Notes: a model not told the origin generated them from the letters alone. Positions 11,290 through 23,031 are shown, numbered from the stretch's first letter. The stretch: DNA of 64,000 nucleotides from Posidonia oceanica (GCA_037176725.1 JAZBRS010000049.1:38060001-38124000); one strand, 5' to 3'. Program-made: numbers and translations.

Positions 11290-13411
11290 AGGGTTACACA
11301 AAGTCCGATGCAGTGTGAAATTTGTATCTTCCACGAAGAATCAGTTAACCATCTATTCTTTCATTGCTCTACTTCAAAATCAGTGGTGGAGCCAGAAATT
11401 TTTTATTGTGGGGGCTATAGAAAATAAATTATCAAAGTAGATATAAAAAAAAATTGATACAATAATTATAATTCAAAAATATGTCAACTTTAAAAACCAC
11501 CAACATATCTTTAAAAAAAAAAAACTTTCCAAAAAGAACTCCAACAAAAAGGGAAAAATTACAATTGTCCTCGACGATGATACATTTTTTTGAAGCATTG
11601 CATGATTGCTTTATTTTTAATATTATCAAATACATTTTTCTCAATATAAGTCACTAGATTATCATTCATCTAATAACACGATTTTTTTTTAAATTGACAA
11701 TAACATTAAAAAATTAAGAAAGGACAATAACACAAAATTAAGAAATTGACAAAAACATTTTATTGTCTGAGTCACTGAGTGTCTGAGTTACTTAGTGTCT
11801 GAGTGACTCCACCACAAGGCCCCGACCACGACCGACCTCCTCTGCCTGATCAGAACACTGTATGAAATATGGTTGGCACTTAGTTTCTTTATTTGACACT
11901 CATTAAGAAGAAAGAAACCATCTTGGTGGAATTCATGTGAAGAAAGAATAAGGATATTTTTACTGACCAGTAGAACAACGAGAAATTGTGAATTGCCAAG
12001 GTACGTGTCAACAAACTAGTGTATTGTTCTAAATTTGTGCTACAATCAGACTAGTCACAGAGTCACCAATGGCAACAAGAGTCCACACGAACTCCGCACA
12101 CGAGCCAGCAACAAGCCATTTGTCCCTTTGCACAAACTCAGAGAGACTTAGCAACAAAAGTCCCCAAGAACAGAAAAACTCCGCAGTCTGCACATGATTC
12201 AGGTCAGGAGCAGCACTTGAGACTATCGCCGGTCGCCCTCGTCGGCTCATCCTCGTCCTCGACTCGAGCACGAGGTTTCCGTCAAGAGTGCCGTGCTGGA
12301 GCGATCGAGGTAGCGGCTAGTAGGTGCTGGAGCTGATATGGTCGAGGCAGCGGCCAACGGGTGCGGACGGAGGAGGCCAAGAACCGTGTCTGAGTGTCTG
12401 TGGAGGCTTGCCGCCGTTGCGTGGGAGAGGCCGAGAGGCGAGAGAGGAGTGGAAGTGTCGTGGGAGAGGTTGAGAGGGAAAAATGGGGAGAGAGAAAGGG
12501 AAATGAGTTTTTACATGAGGACTATTTGTAAAATTGTATATATAATATAGTGTATTTTTTATTAAATCAAGTGGGGGCAAAGCCCCCACTTGCCCCCACC
12601 TGAATCCACTCCTGTTCAAAATCTATTTGGGATTATTACTTACATAATGCTAACAATTATTTGTCTCTTATAAGTTTACTTCAAACTTTTTCTCTTAAGC
12701 CTTTCTTTAAATTTAATTCTTGTTCTAGCCACTATTTGGTTTCTCTGGTTATATTAAAATGATGTCATTTTTCGCAATAAAAGAAGAGATATTTCCTCAA
12801 TATTTCACCATATCATGTCTCTAACTATTTTTTGGACAAATAATATGATCACAGGACAGGGTGCTGCTGTTGCTTCTTCTAACTCAAGCAACTTTCGACA
12901 CATGTAGCATAATTGGGACTTGGTTCATAATACTCAAGGGAATACCAATGCTGCCAATCCTGATGGACTCTGAAACTCAAGAGTTGCTGGAGACTCTACT
13001 CCTCTTAATGCAGGTGACTACCTGGGTACTTCCTCACAACCAACTGCACCAATTGAGCATGAACAATGGAAACAATGGGGGCTCATGGAGGATGACTCTA
13101 CTATCCACTAATCCTACTGGATTATTTTTTTGTTAGGGATTCCTCTTCTTTGCCTGGCTACTCTTATCCTCCCCAAAACCTTATACAAGTTCTGGATTGT
13201 TAGATTCTCTTTTGAGTTTTGTTTATACTATAATCTGCTCTTTGGATCAAATACTTTTGCAGCATTCTGTCTGGATTATCTTATATCATCTTATTTTGTT
13301 TTCTTTATCCCAGGAAGGAGTTAAATTCTTGTACTATTTTGATTGATGGTGGTATTCATAGTCAAGCTTTTACTTTTATAAAATCTAACGTTTAAAAAAA
13401 ATAAAAAAACC
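11290..13411 (+). pseudogene. LINE remnant, reverse-transcriptase zinc-binding domain
   Basis: Before position 11372 the plus strand reads CEIC...EESVNHLFFHC, the zf-RVT signature (CxxC...HLFFxC) at the C-terminal end of plant L1-type LINE ORF2. The frame is cut by the hAT-type element at 11381. Removing that insert with one copy of its TTCAAAAT duplication lets the same frame continue from 12623 (IWDYY...), as expected for this domain. A stop follows near 12770. Downstream (12840-13390) is a longer 3' part with short open pieces, ending in an A-rich tail at about 13393-13409. The 5' part of ORF2 and ORF1 are absent. It is a 5'-truncated, dead copy. Confidence 0.7.
11381..12614 (-). mobile_element. 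Non-autonomous hAT-type transposon, 1234 bp
   Basis: A perfect 8-bp duplication TTCAAAAT flanks it (11373-11380 and 12615-12622). Ends are CAGTGGTGGAGCCAG and, inverted, CAGGAGTGGATTCAG (11 of 15 identical), the CAGNGG(C/T)GGAGCCAG type common in plant Tip100-like hAT elements (family assignment by recall). A 19-base dyad GTGGGGGCAAAGCCCCCAC lies near the right end (12571-12589). The GC-rich part at about 12040-12500 read on the minus strand looks like the 5' untranslated exon of a transcribed parent element, but no transposase remains. It is probably a deletion derivative moved in trans. Confidence 0.85.
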
Positions 13412-15379
13412 CTAACCTACGGCCACCTTGTAGTCAATAATTATGGGCATCAACACATCAGAATAATTAAGAACACATGACCAACAAGTGCAAGCCACGT
13501 ATCCTTGTTATTGAAATCAAGAATAATCTTGATCCTCCATCAGAAGTTCAAGTTTTGCTAAATGTCTAAAATTCAATTTGATGTCATTAATTAATATGGT
13601 ACTAGTGCAAGGTACGACTTCACATTGCAAAAAATGACACCAAATACAATACATATGAAGTAATTTAATGTCTTAAAGAAGAGGTAATTAATTAATATGA
13701 GAAACATCACCACTCTATCATCATTAAGTTTAAATTTAATTAGTTTACTATAATTTAAATTTTAAATTGATAACGGATCATAATATATCTAAATTTTTAA
13801 CTTGGTAAGAGATTATTACGGTTATTATTTTGGGGATTTGATTGGAATAATAGAGAAGTAGGAATACTTTAGGTTTGCCAATTAGTAATAAAGATCATAT
13901 ATATAGAATATCCATGTCCAAAGACTAAAATAAGAATAATAAAAAGTAAGTGGACCTAACCCATTAAATCATGACTATATCATCTATTTTGATTTTCAAA
14001 TTCAATATAGATGAAATTTTAGAAATAATTTTTTTTTAATTTGTCGATATTTCCAATTTCTTTTTCTTGTTACGTTCCATTTCATAAGAATAAATTGCTA
14101 TTCTTTTAGGCTACAAGATAAAACTCTTTTTTCTTTTTAAATTTAACTTGAATTCAATTACCAAAATCCCTACGTGATAACAATCAGTTGTAAACAATTA
14201 AATTAGTAATTTTAGAATTTCATTAATGCCTGTCCATACCTCTCCACTCTCCCTCCCCCTCCCTATCATCTCTTAATATAATAGATAGATTAGAGCCATG
14301 ATTCTAAATCTCATATTACCATACAAATAATATGCAATATAAGCCATGGAAGTTGTTTAGCTCAAGTTGGCTATTTGAGTTTCAAATTTAGTATCGTTAG
14401 AAAAATCAACTACATATATAATAAAGAATAGGCATATGCACAAACTGATTATTATATCCATTGATATAACATATTAAAATATAATAATTTTTTAATAATT
14501 TATAGTGAAAAATATTTTGTTTTTGTATGTGTATATATATCATCAACTTCAATGAGGAGAATCCTCAATTGAGTGATTTGAAGATAGTTCGAGATATTTC
14601 AATGTTAAAGGTATAAAATATATGTAAATTTTCAGTACAACAACTTTCAATTTTTTGGGAATTTTATTTATTGAATTAAAAAAGTCTACATATTAGAAGT
14701 CTCCAAATGACTTGCAATTTTGTATGTAGCTAGATGACATTGATTGAGATCTATAGATTACATTTTAGTTTCAAAACTTATTTTCTTATATTTTTCATAT
14801 TTTTATCTAAAAGTGCTGAAGGAAATAAATAGATTTCTTATTACTTTACTTGGAGTTGGTGTTCTTCCATCAAGCGCTTTACCTAATAGAGCTGTCTAGC
14901 TAACAAAATTGCCTTCTACTTACTTGAATTGGACTCTAGTAAGTAGTATAAATTCTTAGGACTGTCATCAAAATACCCACATATATATAGAGAAACAGAT
15001 TAACAGATAAGCCCTTGCCTCATTTAAGTTTAATTGACTCATACATTTTTTCAATAAACTGTATTATATTTCCTCTATTACTGAAAATCTAATTATAATA
15101 ATTACTGAAATTATCAAATTAATTTTTTAATAATTACTGATATATATATATATATATATTTTAGTTTTCTATTGATGAAATGCAATATTATTTATTGAAA
15201 AATACACGTCTCATCTAGTTTAAATATGAGTGGATCTCATCTGATAATTCCTATATACGATGACCAGACACATTTAAACATACGAGTTAAATATAGTCCT
15301 AACAATATCCAAAACATAATGCTTTGGGTATCTGACATTGTTTTAAGGAGTTGACATTACCCCAAAAGAACTGGTAGTT
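13412..15379. other. AT-rich intergenic DNA, no gene recognised
   Basis: No coding potential. A short (TA)n run lies near 15139-15162. Nothing else could be assigned. Confidence 0.5.
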
Positions 15380-16960
15380 CTTCTATACAAGCACCTAAAG
15401 TAAACAATTGCAATCCGCCTGGAAACTCAAACTTTCTTTGACAACTTTAACAAAAAATTCTCTATCTCATAAATTTGAGTCCAAGGCTCCTAAATGCAAA
15501 CACCTTTGAAGACTATTTAATGGTAGCAATGGGAAAAGGGTGACAATTATAAGTCTAGATCCCTTTCCGATGGTTCTCAAAAAGGGATCCAAAATCGTTC
15601 CAATGTTAGAACCTTCCCTTTCTAGAGAGGACTTAAGAAAATTTATCCAATCTTCAATGCTTGTGGTAACTATTCTGTGGGCAATGGTAAGTTTATCTTT
15701 TTCTAGGAAAACCACTGGACCAATTGGAATTCAATAAGGAACACCTTCTACAGTTCTACAACCTTTTCCATCTTGTAAAAGACAAAAAAATTTCTTTGGC
15801 AAATATGTGTTTGTATTCAGGAAATAAGTTACTTACTCACTTCAACATCTATCTTACTTATTCCTGTGAGAATATTCTTGACCTCAAGGAACTCATTAGG
15901 AGCACTAACCCCTCTCAGGATTGTGACAAAGTCTTTTGGAAGCTTAATCATAGTAACTATTTCAAATGGTGGCATTAGATCAAACATTTTCAAACCCATT
16001 TGGAAGACAAAAGCACCATTGAAATATAATATCTTTGCTTGCTTGTGGTTCACAATCGAGTTCTCACAAAGGCCAATCTTTTAAAAAGAGTGTGGAATGG
16101 TGATGACACTCGAGCCTTTTGCACTACCAATGATGAAGACATTTCACATTTATTCTTTAATTGCCCTTTCGTTAAAAAATTATGGTCTTTCTTTATTAGT
16201 GTCAATAGGCCACAACCTTTGTTTACTATTGATCAAATTTTCTTATTGATCACTTTAAACAATTTTGAATTACATTTCAAGACCAGGGCAATGATTGTGA
16301 TTGGCTTGATATAGTCAGGTTGGGATGCTAAAAATGATCTTATTTTCAACTATAATACTACTCCCCATGATACTATAATTGGCAATATTCCTAAAAATGA
16401 TCTTATTTTCAACCATAATACTACTCCCCATGATACTATAATTGGCAATATTCTTTGCTTACGTTTATGGTGGGTAGAAAATTTCATTGAGAATCCGAGG
16501 GAAATTTTGGTGGCTACCTCTCTTGAGAGAATGAAAAACTTCCATAATGCAATCATATATTATCCTTGCACCTTCACAGAATCTCAATATCATGAAGACA
16601 ACTTCTATTCCCATTATTGCCCCAAATGAAGACAACTTGGCCAACACTATCATGACTCCTATAGAGATGAAGGAGGATGACCTCCTTTCTTATGAGGGAG
16701 AGGAATGAATTCGAGATCCTTTATTGTTGCTATTGTTGCTTTGCTTGTTATGATTTTATTCCTCTAAGTAGCCGTTACCACCTTGTTTTTACTGCTTTGT
16801 GTTTGTTGTTGTTATTTGGTGTTTCTAGCCTTTTATTGTTTGTTTGCCTTATGCTAGACGTTTTGAGGGCTCAGTTGTTGTATGGATTTAACTTTGTTTT
16901 CTCCTATTGTATGGTGGTCACACAATCAACATTTTAATCTTATATACCTTGGGTCCAACC
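15380..16960 (+). pseudogene. Second LINE remnant, ORF2 C-terminal region
   Basis: Plus-strand frames broken by stops and shifts hold the C-terminal part of a plant L1-type ORF2. In order: a region with SVGNGK...ENHW (about 15665-15720), resembling the conserved VGNGxxxxFWxDxW; open stretches to about 16050; the zf-RVT domain at 16039-16310 with NRVLTKANLLKRVWNGDDT, FCTTNDEDISHLFFNCPF and KLW; then a final segment with AKNDLIFN. The first cysteine of the zinc motif is FC at about 16119-16122 and the second is degraded. The 3' tail (16660-16960) is T-rich without a clear poly(A). It is a different copy from the LINE at 11290. Confidence 0.7.
16328..16453 (+). repeat. 63-bp in-frame tandem duplication in the LINE
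   Basis: Positions 16328-16390 are repeated at 16391-16453 with a single difference (AACTAT versus AACCAT). The unit starts CTAAAAATGATC and is 21 codons long, so the frame is preserved through the duplication. Confidence 0.9.
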
Positions 16961-17987
16961 ATGGTTTTAAAAATTGAACCGAACTAGCTGGTTCAACGAG
17001 ATTGAATCGAACCAGTTAAATATTGTGTTTTTAAAAGAGTAAACTAATTAGATGATTAAACCAGTATGAACTGCTGTGAACCAATTAAACCACCTGGTTG
17101 AACTGTCGATCTTGTGCCCTATATAAAACAAAAAAAACCAAACCTAAGAACTAAAACATGAAAACCCTAAGAGGAGAGAAGGCGATTTCAACTGCGGTCT
17201 GCCCTCTCCTCCTCCCCCACCTCTGGCCCTTCGGACAGAAGACGATCACCCATTGCGCCTTAGCCTCCCGCCTCAGCCCGCCTCCACCAGCCACCCGCCT
17301 CAGCCTGCCTCTGCCTCTCGCCTCGTGCCTTTGCCTCGGTCAACTGCCTTCGCCTCCTCCCTCCTGCATCTCTTGAGTCTTGCCCTCGTGCCTCTGCATC
17401 CTCCCTTCCCAGTCCCCACTCTCCTGCCTCTGCCTCTGTCCTCGCCTCGTGGCTCCTTCTGACTGCAAGTATTAAGTATCATTACTCATTAGCATGTATA
17501 TTTTTTGGTTTCACACTTTCACTGCTATGATAGCATGTATCAGTGATTTCACACTTTCAGTGGCAAGTATCATTAGCATGGATTTGTGAATGATTTTCTA
17601 GTTTATGAGCATGTATATCATTAGCAAGTATATCAGTAGCTTTTCTGGCTTCTGATTTATGAGCGTGATTTTCATGAGAACAGTTACATTTGAAATTAGT
17701 TGATTTTTTGTTTTGAATCATGTAACTTAATATGATTATGGTTGTGTTGACATCTCATTTTGACTGCTTGAAAGATGACAGACTCCTCTGGGAAGCTTGC
17801 TCGGACTCTGGGATGGCTCTCTTTTTTCAAATCCACCCTAAAACCTCACCAAACCCCAAAACCTTCACCCTAAAACCCAAAACCATCACCCAACCCAAAC
17901 TCAAGCCCACCTAAGGCTTAACCCACTTTTTAAACCAATTTTAAACCAAGGCCTAAGCCCATTTCAGCCTTTGGCCTCCTACGCTCA

Positions 17988-18045
17988 TTGGACGCAGGCA
18001 TGGGCTGCGTCCAATGTTGGACGCAACCTGTGCTGGCATCCATTG
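17988..18045. repeat. Start-proximal inverted-arm module of S1
   Basis: Four arms in order: GGACGC, GCGTCC, then after AATGTT, GGACGC and GCATCC. The last arm carries a CpG-type transition. It stands about 900 bp before the main array, the same place as the paired modules in the LTRs of C and S3. Confidence 0.75.
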
Positions 18046-18823
18046 CGCTGGGAGTTGCAGCAGCAGCTTCACCACCTCTGGCTCACCTCCCGTCCCCTCC
18101 GCCGCCCGTACACCACTTACTATCCATCCCCTCACCTCACTACAGCTACCCACTAGCTGCCAAGGCCGAGTAACTCCCTGCCAAGCCATCCACTCCCCCA
18201 CCGGTGGACAACTCGCTCACCTCCGCGGTCACTGCCACCAGCCGCATCTTCCTTGCCACCCACGACTTCGGCGACCACCTCCTAACAGCCCACACCCTCG
18301 CCTGCCATCCCTCGTGGCTTCCCCACTCACCACGCCCCTGTCAAAGCCTGCCACGACCTCTGCAACCTTAGCCTCCACCCACATGAACCCAACAAAACCA
18401 TTCCCAAATAGCAACATTCATGAGATCGCACAGCACACTACAGCCCTCCCCCCAGAAAATTCACCACCTCTAGCCCTTGTGCGATCTCCCACGATCGCCC
18501 CCAAGCATCCAGCCAACTCTCCTGAGCCTCCCTCGTGCCCAGCAAGCTCACCGGAGTTCCCACGGCTGCCATCTTCTGCAGCGCCGGCCGCAACAGCAAA
18601 CGCTGCCTCTGAGCTGCAACCAGGTAGGTTCTCCTCACTCCTAGCTAGTACACATACAAGGCAACATGTTAGAATAGCCCACTTGCACGCATGCCTCCTT
18701 GGTTGGCCAAAATGGCCTCGACCGCTGGCTGCGAGGAGGAGGAGGTGGGTGGAGCAATCCACCCACCCATTTCTAGCGCCAAGTATACCAACATGCTCGT
18801 TGTCACTTCCTCTTGCTTCCTAG
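18014..18823 (+). other. Open GC-rich stretch in the LTR, not a supported gene
   Basis: A 269-codon open frame rich in Pro, Ser, Thr and Ala with no recognised domain. It crosses the splice-donor match at 18624, and equivalent GC-rich zones in the other LTRs are not open in any shared frame. It is better explained as the long untranslated exon of the LTR transcript with high GC suppressing stops. Confidence 0.35.
18621..18629 (+). promoter_or_regulatory. Predicted 5' splice site in LTR S1
   Basis: CAG|GTAGGT at the end of the GC-rich zone. Matching donors occur at the equivalent place in the LTRs of A, C, S2 and S3, which is the main support. Confidence 0.4.
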
Positions 18824-18886
18824 CAAGTTGGATGGCGATTTTTGACCGCCTTGGCCACTGATCGTGGCCGGGGATCTTCCCGACCT

Positions 18887-20126
18887 GTTGGACGCAAACC
18901 CTGGTGCGTCCAACATTGGACGCGCCATAGGGCAGCATCCAACACCCTGCTGGTTTGTTATTTCGTTTTGCTTCTATTTTGCTTCCAAGCTTGCCATGCT
19001 TTACTTACATCTTTATGAGCTTATCATACTTCCTTACGTGTTTCTTGATGCTTTAGCATGCTTGGTTCGATGTTTGACCTTGCTTGGATCCATTTTCTGT
19101 GTTTTAGATCATTCTGCTGCTTGCCTGTGTTGGACGCTAGAGTGCACTGCGTCCAACGTTGGACGCTGGTGCATTCAGCGTCCTATTATTCTATTTGGCT
19201 TACACTTGCTTTAATGCTTGCATGATGCCATCACTTCTTATGTCTGCTTGATCCATGCTTGTATGCTTGTATTTAGCCCTCTTTGCAACTATTCCCAAGT
19301 TTGCTTGGCTTTATATCTGGGTTTTATGCAGGTTTAACGTCTGTGCCTCCCAAAGCATTGGACGCGGGAATTACTGGCGTCCTACATAGGATGCAGGTAG
19401 TGCTAGCGTCCAACACACTGGTTGAGTTTTCTTTATGCATGCTTTGCAGATGCTTTTCTTCTAGCATTTTTGTGTGATCCATGTATGCATGCCTAGCCTA
19501 TACTTGTTTGCAGCATCTTGAATGCATGCCATGATGTTTCTTCTTCCATTTTGCATGCCATTTAATCACATGCCTGTCTACATCTTGTTGGATGCCGAGT
19601 GCACCAACGTCCAATGTTGGACGCTGTGTATTCTGGCGTCCAACACCCTACAGTAGTTTAAATCATATTCATGCTTGCATCATGCCCCAGATTTCTTCCT
19701 TGGCTGTTTACCTTGAATGCTTTGCATGTTATACATGTCATACACTACCATACAGCATGTGCATCGCATCTGCATAGCCTGCATGCATGCATCCTTTTTA
19801 AAAAACCAAGACAGAGCTGTTGGACGCTGTGTTCACCAGCGTCCAACGTTGGACGCTGTGTTCACCAGCGTCCAACGTTGGACGCTGGTGATCTCAGCGT
19901 CCAACGTCCTCTGTCAGTTTAAAATCGTTTTGATCTTGCTTTTGGCTTCTAGGCCTTGCACCTTGGTTTTCCAGCATGCTTTATCCGTCCATGGTTTTAC
20001 GTTGCATTAAATCCATGATTTCCAAGCTTGCATACATGTTTTCCCTACTGTTTGCCTTCTGTCTGTGTTGGACGCTAGCTGTCCCATTGTCCAACATAGG
20101 ACACTGGTCACACCAACGTCCAGCAC
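18887..20126. repeat. Array of six inverted-arm modules in S1
   Basis: Modules start at about 18887, 19127, 19357, 19587, 19818 and 20067, so 229-249 bp apart. Each is about 55-60 bp: arm GTTGGACGC, loop of about 8-12, arm GCGTCCAAC, directly joined to a second such pair. The junction forms the 18-base palindrome GCGTCCAACGTTGGACGC where intact (19150-19167). The module at 19818-19907 has three pairs instead of two. Deviations are mostly transitions at CpG (GATGC, GCATC, GTCC without CG), as expected for methylated repeats. Spacers are GCATGC-rich but much less alike. Confidence 0.85.
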
Positions 20127-21753
20127 TTACAGTTGGCTAAACTCTGATTTTAAGCGCCGAATCCGTTTTGATTGCCGCCCCTTGCATTTCGTTGGTCCCG
20201 GTACATGCCTATGACACCCATGCATGTTGTCGGGACCCCGGTTTCAGTTTTACGCCTTGCATAGCGCGCTTTCCCGTGGTTTTCGCCTCGGATCTGTTTT
20301 ACTTGCTTCCCCTTTGCATGTCGCTTGCATTGCGTGGTTTTACCGGCGTTTTGCTTTATCGCCTGTATTTGCATTAAGGCAATGATGCTTACTGCCTGGA
20401 GTTCTTACGAACCAGGGTTCGCCCGGTTCGGAACACTGGCAGCGCTGCTGAGCGCGTAGACAGCACGTTTAATTTTCATACATGGCATTTAAGCACTTTA
20501 AGCAGTTAAAGCATTCATAACATGGTATTTATCGCCCACGGGCGTATAGCAAAGGCAAGCAATTGTCGATATCCGGCACATGCGAGCGTTTAGCCAAGAA
20601 AGACCGATTCCTCAGGTGTGTCGAGGGTACCTAACACCTTCCCCGCACGTAATAGGAGTCATTACCATTTCTCTGATCCGCAATGACCATTTTGCCCTCG
20701 TCCTTGGCACGAGTCATCTATTTTGCATAGCATTGCATTCATTTGTTTGTTTTCTATGCTTTTCCTTGGTTTTCCTTGTCTTCCTAATAATAGACTAGGT
20801 GGCGACTCTCTTTTGTCTTATCTTTGTTTTATTCGCGTTTTCCTGGTGTTTTCGAGTCGAGTTTCTCCTTGGATTCACTGTTGACTGCGACTTCCCTCCC
20901 TCTCTCACGGCATGATCGCATCGCAAGCTATGGCAGCGTTGCGAGGACCGCCGTGGGCCCAAGTGGCGGACGGTTATAGGTTGCTTTTATGACCTTTTTT
21001 GTCTTGGATCATATAATCATGGTTTATTATGTATACTAGTTAGTAACTTAGTATGCTATATTGTTATTGGTTCCATATTTATCATTTCATAATTCATATG
21101 CCTTGTTTTATATCAAATTCGGATTTATTTACATTAGATGTCAAACAGGTTGATTCATGTCTATTTGAAAATAAGTTATATATTGAAAATAGGTTTATAT
21201 TCTGTAGAAATAATATAAAAATTGGATTAAATTGGGTTAAATCGGGTTAAATCGGTTTTTAAATCCGAAATATAACATCAAGTCGGTCTAATTAATGGTT
21301 CACTTATTGATAACATCATGATTACATCATAATGACATCAACACCGATTGAATCAGTTTGAATCAAAACAGACGCTCTTCCGGTTTGCTCAAACTAAAAC
21401 CTTGGTTCAAACAGGGCCTGTCCCCTCCTCTTTTATGGCTTGCTGACGACGTGCATGTTGTTGGACGGTAAACAGTAATCCCTTGCACCAATAATGCATT
21501 CTCCATCAAATTAAATAAACGTGGAGAAATGGCAGGACTACTAGTGTACCCTTGCTACTTGTGAAGGATCATAAGTCACGTCGTTATCGGGACCACGCTC
21601 ATACTCAGATGCACTGGGTCAGCTTTACCTGCTGACTCAATTCTATGTAACTTTCAGTCTTTTACAATTCCAAGCAAACTCATCATTCAAAGAAAATTCA
21701 TGGAAATTACTCTGTCAAGAGGTTACAAACAAACAACACATAAGGGAAAAAAA

Positions 21754-21788
21754 AACACACACACACGCACACGCACACGCACACGCAC
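21754..21788. repeat. (CA)n(CACACG)n microsatellite
   Basis: CA dinucleotides changing to CACACG hexamers, preceded by an A run. Confidence 0.9.
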
Positions 21789-22067
21789 GGAGTGCTTAAC
21801 TTCCGTGTTCACAGTTACTGACATGCTGAGTTCATAGCATCTAAAAGTAGTTTAAGATTCCATCAACGCATTGAGCCAGAGACCCGGAGAAAGTCAACTA
21901 CAGTAATAGTTGAGTAATGGTTTCGTCCTTTTAGATGAAGTAAAAATTCCAGGCGAGGTGCTTCTTAGGTGGACAGCCTGGTTTCATATGTTTTTTTATT
22001 CCCACTTGCATTCTTCAACTACCATGGAAAAAACGAGTAAATTCCTCATCTACCAAGAATGTGTTGT

Positions 22068-22212
22068 CCCCCCCCCCCCCCCCCCCCCCCCTCTCCAAAT
22101 CTAGAACGAGGCACAAGACATGGCTGGTGGTCCATCTGACGTCCCCCACCGTTTTTACATTTTTACCAAGATCACCGTGATTTAATGGCCATGATTTGAT
22201 TTTAATGAGGGT

Positions 22213-22241
<29 letters not shown>
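22068..22241. repeat. C24 run and G29 run 121 bp apart
   Basis: Uninterrupted C from 22068 to 22091 and uninterrupted G from 22213 to 22241, on the same strand. They are complementary and could form a G:C foldback, and the G run is a strong quadruplex candidate. The lengths may be affected by sequencing. Confidence 0.85.
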
Positions 22242-22243
<2 letters not shown>

Positions 22244-23031
22244 GGGGGTGTGGGGGGAAGATAAGGTGCATGCTATGCTCTAATCAATAGTATCTTTTCT
22301 CTTGTCAAAGAGGTAAAAACAAAACACACGTAACAGTTAAAAAAAAAAAATCAAAATAATGTTACATTATTAATTTTTTATAAAATGACCAGACTAGCAA
22401 ATGACCAATATGGATTGAATGGGGTTAATGGATCGACAGCACGGGTATAATGGTCATTATGGGTCAAGAGAAAGGGTAAGGGCTCTTATTATGCACGGAA
22501 AAGGTGTTAGGCACCCCCGATACACCTAAAATCGGTCTTTCTAGGCTTTTCGCTTGTATATGCGGGAATATCGGTAATACTTGCCTTTAATTGTACGCCC
22601 GTAGGCGATAATACTATGCCATGATGAATGTTTTAACATACTTTAAATGCCTAAATGTCATGAATGCTTTAAATGTCAAAATACATGATGGAAATTAAAT
22701 GTGCAATCTATGTGCTCAGCAGTGCTGCCAGTGTTCTGAACCGGGTGTGCTTCGATTCATAAGAACTCCAAACAGTAAGCATCATCGCCCTTGATGCAAT
22801 GCAGGCGCGAAATAAAGCGTCGGGGGAAAACCATGCAAATGCAAAGAGGTGGCATGCAACATGTATTTATAAGTCATGCAAAACTTAACAAAGCCATGCA
22901 AAAAGACTAAACAAAGTTGAAATGCTATTATGTGACGACAATCAAAGCAGGGAAACAAAACCAAAGCGATACGAGTCGCGAACAAGGCGGCAACCAAGGA
23001 CTCAGTCCACTGTTTGGAGCTTGGCCTGAGT

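Larger units (their letters stand above)
17745..20978 (+). mobile_element. Solo LTR S1 (Tat-type, 3234 bp)
   Basis: It starts TGTTGACATCTCATTTTGAC, ends GGTTATA (TA in place of the usual CA), and is flanked by a perfect 5-bp duplication GGTTG (17740-17744 and 20979-20983). No internal region or second LTR is present, so it is a product of LTR-LTR recombination. In order: a CCCAAACC/CCTAAAACC telomere-like tract (about 17833-17950); one inverted-arm module (17988-18045); GC-rich gene-like DNA; a splice-donor match at 18624; a module array (18887-20126); a conserved 3' block (about 20340-20720) shared with the LTRs of A, B, C, S2 and S3; and a terminal zone with GTGGCGACTCTC. Confidence 0.9.
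16967..21408. mobile_element. TIR-type DNA transposon split by solo LTR S1
   Basis: The left end AACCATGGTTTTA and the inverted right end AACCAAGGTTTTA match at 12 of 13 positions. Both ends are followed by AACCGG/GGTTTAAAT-rich subterminal sequence (16975-17100 and 21225-21390). Inside the left end is a promoter-like CCTATATAAAAC (about 17119) followed by an AAACCCTAA-containing leader and GC-rich, proline-coding DNA (17158-17462), as seen in 5' exons of plant DNA transposons. No transposase is present. Without S1 the element would be about 1.2 kb. No target-site duplication was found, so hAT versus Mutator is undecided. Confidence 0.45.
21411..22439. other. Intergenic DNA with simple-sequence tracts
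   Basis: No gene recognised. It contains the microsatellite and homopolymer runs listed separately. The right edge at about 22440 is where homology to the LTR of element A begins abruptly. Confidence 0.5.

Noticed and set aside
12029..12619. Captured host gene inside the hAT-type element
   Set aside because: The open frames are short and look like a transposon 5' UTR; no domain or exon structure seen.
18014..18823. 269-codon open frame in S1 as a gene
   Set aside because: GC-rich Pro/Ser/Thr composition, crosses a splice-donor match, no domain, and not shared as a frame with the other LTRs.
18887..20126. CRISPR-like array (regular repeats with spacers)
   Set aside because: Plant LTR context; repeats are four-arm modules about 235 bp apart with related spacers and no cas genes.
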